This document shows, piece by piece, positions 61,140 to 64,000 of a DNA stretch of 64,000 bases. Source of the stretch: a virus. A model generated the notes under the pieces. It was not told where the DNA came from. It worked only from the letters and a program-made list of their open reading frames with translations, and searched no databases. The DNA is taken from IMG/VR virus record IMGVR_UViG_3300046820_001050, positions 1 to 64,000 of that record; one strand, written 5' to 3'. The stretch's first letter is position 1; every line of letters begins with the position of its first letter. Both the position numbers and the translations under genes were made by a program.

Positions 61140-62257
61140 TATAGAACATCCATCCCAAACCTAAACTCAATATGATTAGTTGTATTAGCAGTCTTAGTAA
61201 TCGTCTCTGCATTTTTATTTTTAATGACTGAGTATCCTGTTAAACCATAGACTGGGTTTGAAGATGTAGTATTTTCTAATCGCAACGCATCTAAGCATAC
61301 GTAGTAATCATTTGATACTGCGCCATTCTTAATTACTGCAACATAAAACTTTACAACATCAACTACGCTCCAAGTAAAACCATTGCTCTTGTATAAATCT
61401 TGGAATGACTTCTGTGAAACAAAATATCTGTTAGTTGCAAAATCTATACCAGCATCAGACTCTTTAACTACTGTCTCAAACCTTGCCCATTCTCCAGTTC
61501 CATGAACATCAGACTCTGCAAACTCTATCATTATTCTAACCTCATCTGGCTGAACATTTGATTCTCCGTCTTTGTTGACTACAGAAAATGCAAGTCTGAG
61601 ATCATCTGTTGGTGCATTCTTATTAAAGTCAAGTGCTGCGCCAGTAAGGTGTATATGCTTTGAGGCAGGTGGAACAACTAAATGGCCACCAGATACAGAA
61701 AGATTTGTCATATCTCCTCTTATAACCATAATGTTATTTAAGAATCTGCATCTTTCATACCTGTTCACACGTTCTTGGTTTGTAAAAATCTTGTTGTTTG
61801 CATTTGTTTGAAACACTTGATCCGTAATATTGATAATGTTGTCGTCTGAATCTAACGGTGTATAGTATACGGGAATCGCTGTTGCTGTTGTTGTTCCATG
61901 GTATTCCCAGTTTTCATTTGAAGTAAATGAATAAATGTTCTTGCTATCATATGCTCCTGCTGTTGGATTTGATCCCGCAGACCAAACACCAACCTCTGTA
62001 ATCTCATATCTTTCTGCCGTAGGAAGTTCTGCAGTAAAGACTATCTTTGACTGTCCGCCCTCTGTAACATAGCCACGAGATGTAATTGGCACACGAAACA
62101 TTTCAAAATCTAATGCTTGTTTGCCTGAGTAGTCTCCAAGAGTTGCGTCTGTGTTTAGTGGCTTTGCTCCACAGCCTATGGCAATATATGAAGCATATGC
62201 AGGTGCTTGACCTACAAGATACTTTGCCAGAATGTTCTTACCTGTATTAGTTATCAT
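61139..62257 (-). CDS. tail fibre/baseplate-like protein, 372 aa
   Basis: MITNTGKNILAKYLVGQAPAYASYIAIGCGAKPL is the N-terminal signature of an actinophage minor tail protein. The body is a series of beta strands and ends in the FRFGMDVL tail. Probably a receptor-facing or baseplate component. Confidence 0.75.
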   Translation of the reverse strand: MITNTGKNILAKYLVGQAPAYASYIAIGCGAKPLNTDATLGDYSGKQALDFEMFRVPITSRGYVTEGGQSKIVFTAELPTAERYEITEVGVWSAGSNPTAGAYDSKNIYSFTSNENWEYHGTTTATAIPVYYTPLDSDDNIINITDQVFQTNANNKIFTNQERVNRYERCRFLNNIMVIRGDMTNLSVSGGHLVVPPASKHIHLTGAALDFNKNAPTDDLRLAFSVVNKDGESNVQPDEVRIMIEFAESDVHGTGEWARFETVVKESDAGIDFATNRYFVSQKSFQDLYKSNGFTWSVVDVVKFYVAVIKNGAVSNDYYVCLDALRLENTTSSNPVYGLTGYSVIKNKNAETITKTANTTNHIEFRFGMDVL

Positions 62258-62260
62258 TTT

Positions 62261-62755
62261 TTATACCGCCCCATATATTGTACCATTAAGTATCTCACCG
62301 TTGTTTACTATTTGAACCTCTATTTGCTCATCTGAATCAAGGTTAGTTACATTGATTACCAAGTCACCTGTTGCTTGATCTATATAGACTATCTGTCCAG
62401 CAGGTCCTGAGCCTACTGATGGTATCTTGTTCTCAAGTCTAATTGGAAAGTTCTTAAAATAAGTATCTGCTGTGTTCTCAAGTTTAATTATATTGTTAGG
62501 GTTGTATTCTAAGTAAAGGCTTTGCAGGTTTTTAATTGGGCTATACAAAACATCCTGTCCATTAATGATGTCATTTCTTGATATGTTAATTAATTCTTGG
62601 CCTCCTATATTTTCAAATATAAGATCTGACATAATATCAATTTCAAGTGGTGGGTTGCTAAGAGCAATCAAGGAAGGAGTTGCAACCTTAACCGCTGGAT
62701 TAACTACTGGCTTTGCCTGGGACGCTGGTTGATTTGCTACTGAATCAGTTGCCAT
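62261..62755 (-). CDS. structural protein, 164 aa
   Basis: Low-complexity start (NQPASQAKPVVNPAVKVATPS) and a beta-rich remainder (LIFENIGGQELINIS). Lies between the two large minor tail genes and overlaps the upstream one. Function inferred from position. Confidence 0.65.
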   Translation of the reverse strand: MATDSVANQPASQAKPVVNPAVKVATPSLIALSNPPLEIDIMSDLIFENIGGQELINISRNDIINGQDVLYSPIKNLQSLYLEYNPNNIIKLENTADTYFKNFPIRLENKIPSVGSGPAGQIVYIDQATGDLVINVTNLDSDEQIEVQIVNNGEILNGTIYGAV

Positions 62756-64000
62756 TAAACTACCTCACTTAAAAATAATGTCATTTCTGGACCATCTTTT
62801 TCTTTAGAATATTCTATATTATATACCACAAACCTTGCGTCTTTAGATCCGATCTTATCTATTTGATTTTCAACGTAGTCAACAGATACAATGTCTCCAA
62901 GTTGAATCATTGGGTTTGCAAAAACCTTAACGCCTATAGACTTTCTTGGCTTCATTATTTTTTTAATTACCCAAGCCAAAAGGTTTTCTGCGTCATCGTG
63001 TGACTGAATATATGGAGCCTCTAATGAAAAATCCTTTTTGCCATAAGTCATGCGACTTAATTTTATGTCCTCATAATCTTTTGCAATTTTATTAGGATAT
63101 GATACTAGCGAATTACCAACAAACTGTGGGTCTGCTAAATTGCTATTCTTTGAAAAGTATTCGTCAACAGTAAGATCGTTGTTTGATTGCTGAGTAAATG
63201 TAATGCCTTGAATTCTTAGATAGTTTCCGCTTGTCTCATCAAGGCTGAGTGCTGTGTCTGTAGAATTAAATATTAAAAATTCTGCTCCATATGCCCCTGC
63301 TCTAAATCCTGAAATAGCATAACCCTTTAATCTATTAAATGTTGGAGATAACTTTGCATACAAAGCAGGATATGCCTTGTCATATTTAAAATTAAATGAT
63401 GCTGCTTCTCTCATTATTGTTCCAAACTCTTCAAAGTACATGCTAAACTTTGGAGGCTCAGCAGAACTAATACCAGTAAGATAGGTTGATTGAACTGCAC
63501 CTGACATGGCGTATTTCATAAATGAATCGTTTGCATTTATTTCAGAATCTCCAAATGCTGAACTAATCGGTGCATCAATTTGAAACGCTGTATTTTGTGA
63601 ATAGTTGTTTGCCAATGCATAGATATTTTCAAACATAACTCTTGAAGATCCACGAACAAACAATGACATATTGTTATATATTGGAAGCGGGTCAGTGTCA
63701 TCTATTGTAGCGATTAGGTTATTGTTTAGATACAGAAAGAACCTTCTGCGTGAGCCTATCTCTTGATACTCAACTGCTAAGTCATATACTGTTGGGTTTT
63801 CTTCTGCAGCCATTCTGTACTGTCCCGTGAATTTTCCATCGTCTACAATTATGTTTGTAAGTCCTTCATACAGTTTTACTGGCACTGCAGATGTAGTTGC
63901 TGTTCCAGTAGTAGCAGCCTTTAGTTTATAGAATATAACATTATGAACATTGTCTTGCTCAGAATTATTAAGGTTGTTTGCTCCCAGCGCAATGATTTCA
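62755..64000 (-). CDS. minor tail protein, 5' end outside the window
   Basis: Stop at 62755; the frame stays open to the window edge, past a possible GTG at 63885. The edge residues (EIIALGANNLNN, then VHNVIFYKLKAA) and the body (VPVKLYEGLTNIIVDDGKFTG, YDLAVEYQEIG, FLYLNNNLIATIDDTDPLP) are typical of actinophage minor tail or tail tip proteins, with a LamG-like fold near the N-terminus and a phage tail domain towards the C-terminus (PRKSIGVKVFANPMIQLGDIVSV). Confidence 0.8.
   Translation of the reverse strand, partial: EIIALGANNLNNSEQDNVHNVIFYKLKAATTGTATTSAVPVKLYEGLTNIIVDDGKFTGQYRMAAEENPTVYDLAVEYQEIGSRRRFFLYLNNNLIATIDDTDPLPIYNNMSLFVRGSSRVMFENIYALANNYSQNTAFQIDAPISSAFGDSEINANDSFMKYAMSGAVQSTYLTGISSAEPPKFSMYFEEFGTIMREAASFNFKYDKAYPALYAKLSPTFNRLKGYAISGFRAGAYGAEFLIFNSTDTALSLDETSGNYLRIQGITFTQQSNNDLTVDEYFSKNSNLADPQFVGNSLVSYPNKIAKDYEDIKLSRMTYGKKDFSLEAPYIQSHDDAENLLAWVIKKIMKPRKSIGVKVFANPMIQLGDIVSVDYVENQIDKIGSKDARFVVYNIEYSKEKDGPEMTLFLSEVV

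Noticed and set aside
1-64000. CRISPR array or Cas operon suggested by the Cas4-like gene
   Set aside because: No regular repeat-spacer array or other cas gene is visible; Cas4-like nucleases are common phage recombination enzymes.
1-64000. Prophage integration features
   Set aside because: No integrase, excisionase pair or attachment-site duplication beside a tRNA was found; the window alone cannot show whether the phage is temperate.

Overview
The window is part of the genome of a tailed (caudoviral) double-stranded DNA phage of an actinobacterium, probably a low-GC freshwater lineage. The phage assignment rests on the terminase subunits, minor tail proteins, CHAP endolysin, holin-like proteins, a phage-type replication module and six tRNA genes. 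The host assignment rests on a WhiB protein, a GP88-family protein, a DUF7455-type zinc finger, a DUF932 protein, a host-like secreted Ig-fold protein and leaderless transcripts. No integrase, rRNA, insertion sequence or CRISPR array was seen. Host and novelty statements are inferences from reading the sequence; no searches were run.

Layout. 1-20150 is read rightward. It holds a small-gene block (1-6200) whose leadered genes sit behind unusual promoters (TGTCAG box, 11 bp, extended -10) and often end in a repeated 25-nt hairpin. Next come many tiny overlapping genes (6440-9250), then an iteron, promoter and DnaA-box region (9290-10130) that is a candidate replication origin or control region. 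A sulfotransferase-like gene, three 2OG-Fe(II) oxygenase genes (one fused to a luciferase-like monooxygenase) and a microgene region (14560-20150) follow. A tRNA cluster (20169-20395) faces the leftward half. 20398-64000 is almost entirely leftward. It holds HNH and accessory genes, a tandem oxygenase triplet (23396-25181), WhiB, an APS-kinase/nucleotidylyltransferase and the endolysin. A modification cassette (31670-39256) has SGNH-like proteins, a carbamoyltransferase, oxygenases and a glycosyltransferase-like protein. It is followed by a secreted subtilisin, a proteasome-like peptidase, two membrane proteins and two large exported proteins. Terminase, recombination and replication genes (45060-59046) and minor tail genes (60246 to the window end) complete the window.

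How the parts work together. Replication needs primase, DnaB-type helicase, a DnaE-type polymerase and SSB, with RecA, a Cas4-like nuclease, RuvC-like and Hjc-like resolvases for recombination, and perfect DnaA boxes suggesting host DnaA is recruited. Lysis uses a CHAP endolysin and up to three small membrane proteins. The most unusual content is chemistry for modifying something: nine recognisable 2OG-Fe(II) oxygenase domains plus a probable tenth, a luciferase-like monooxygenase fusion, a carbamoyltransferase, a glycosyltransferase-like protein, three SGNH-like proteins, a SAM methyltransferase, a sulfotransferase-like protein and an APS-kinase-like enzyme. Targets are unknown. Candidates are a surface or virion glycan, a small molecule, or the phage's own exported proline-rich PA14 protein.

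Regulation appears to use two promoter classes. Class I is leadered and concentrated before 6200. Class II is a sigma70-like promoter whose -10 hexamer ends exactly 6 nt (sometimes 7) before the start codon, which predicts leaderless mRNAs; it recurs about twenty times on both strands.
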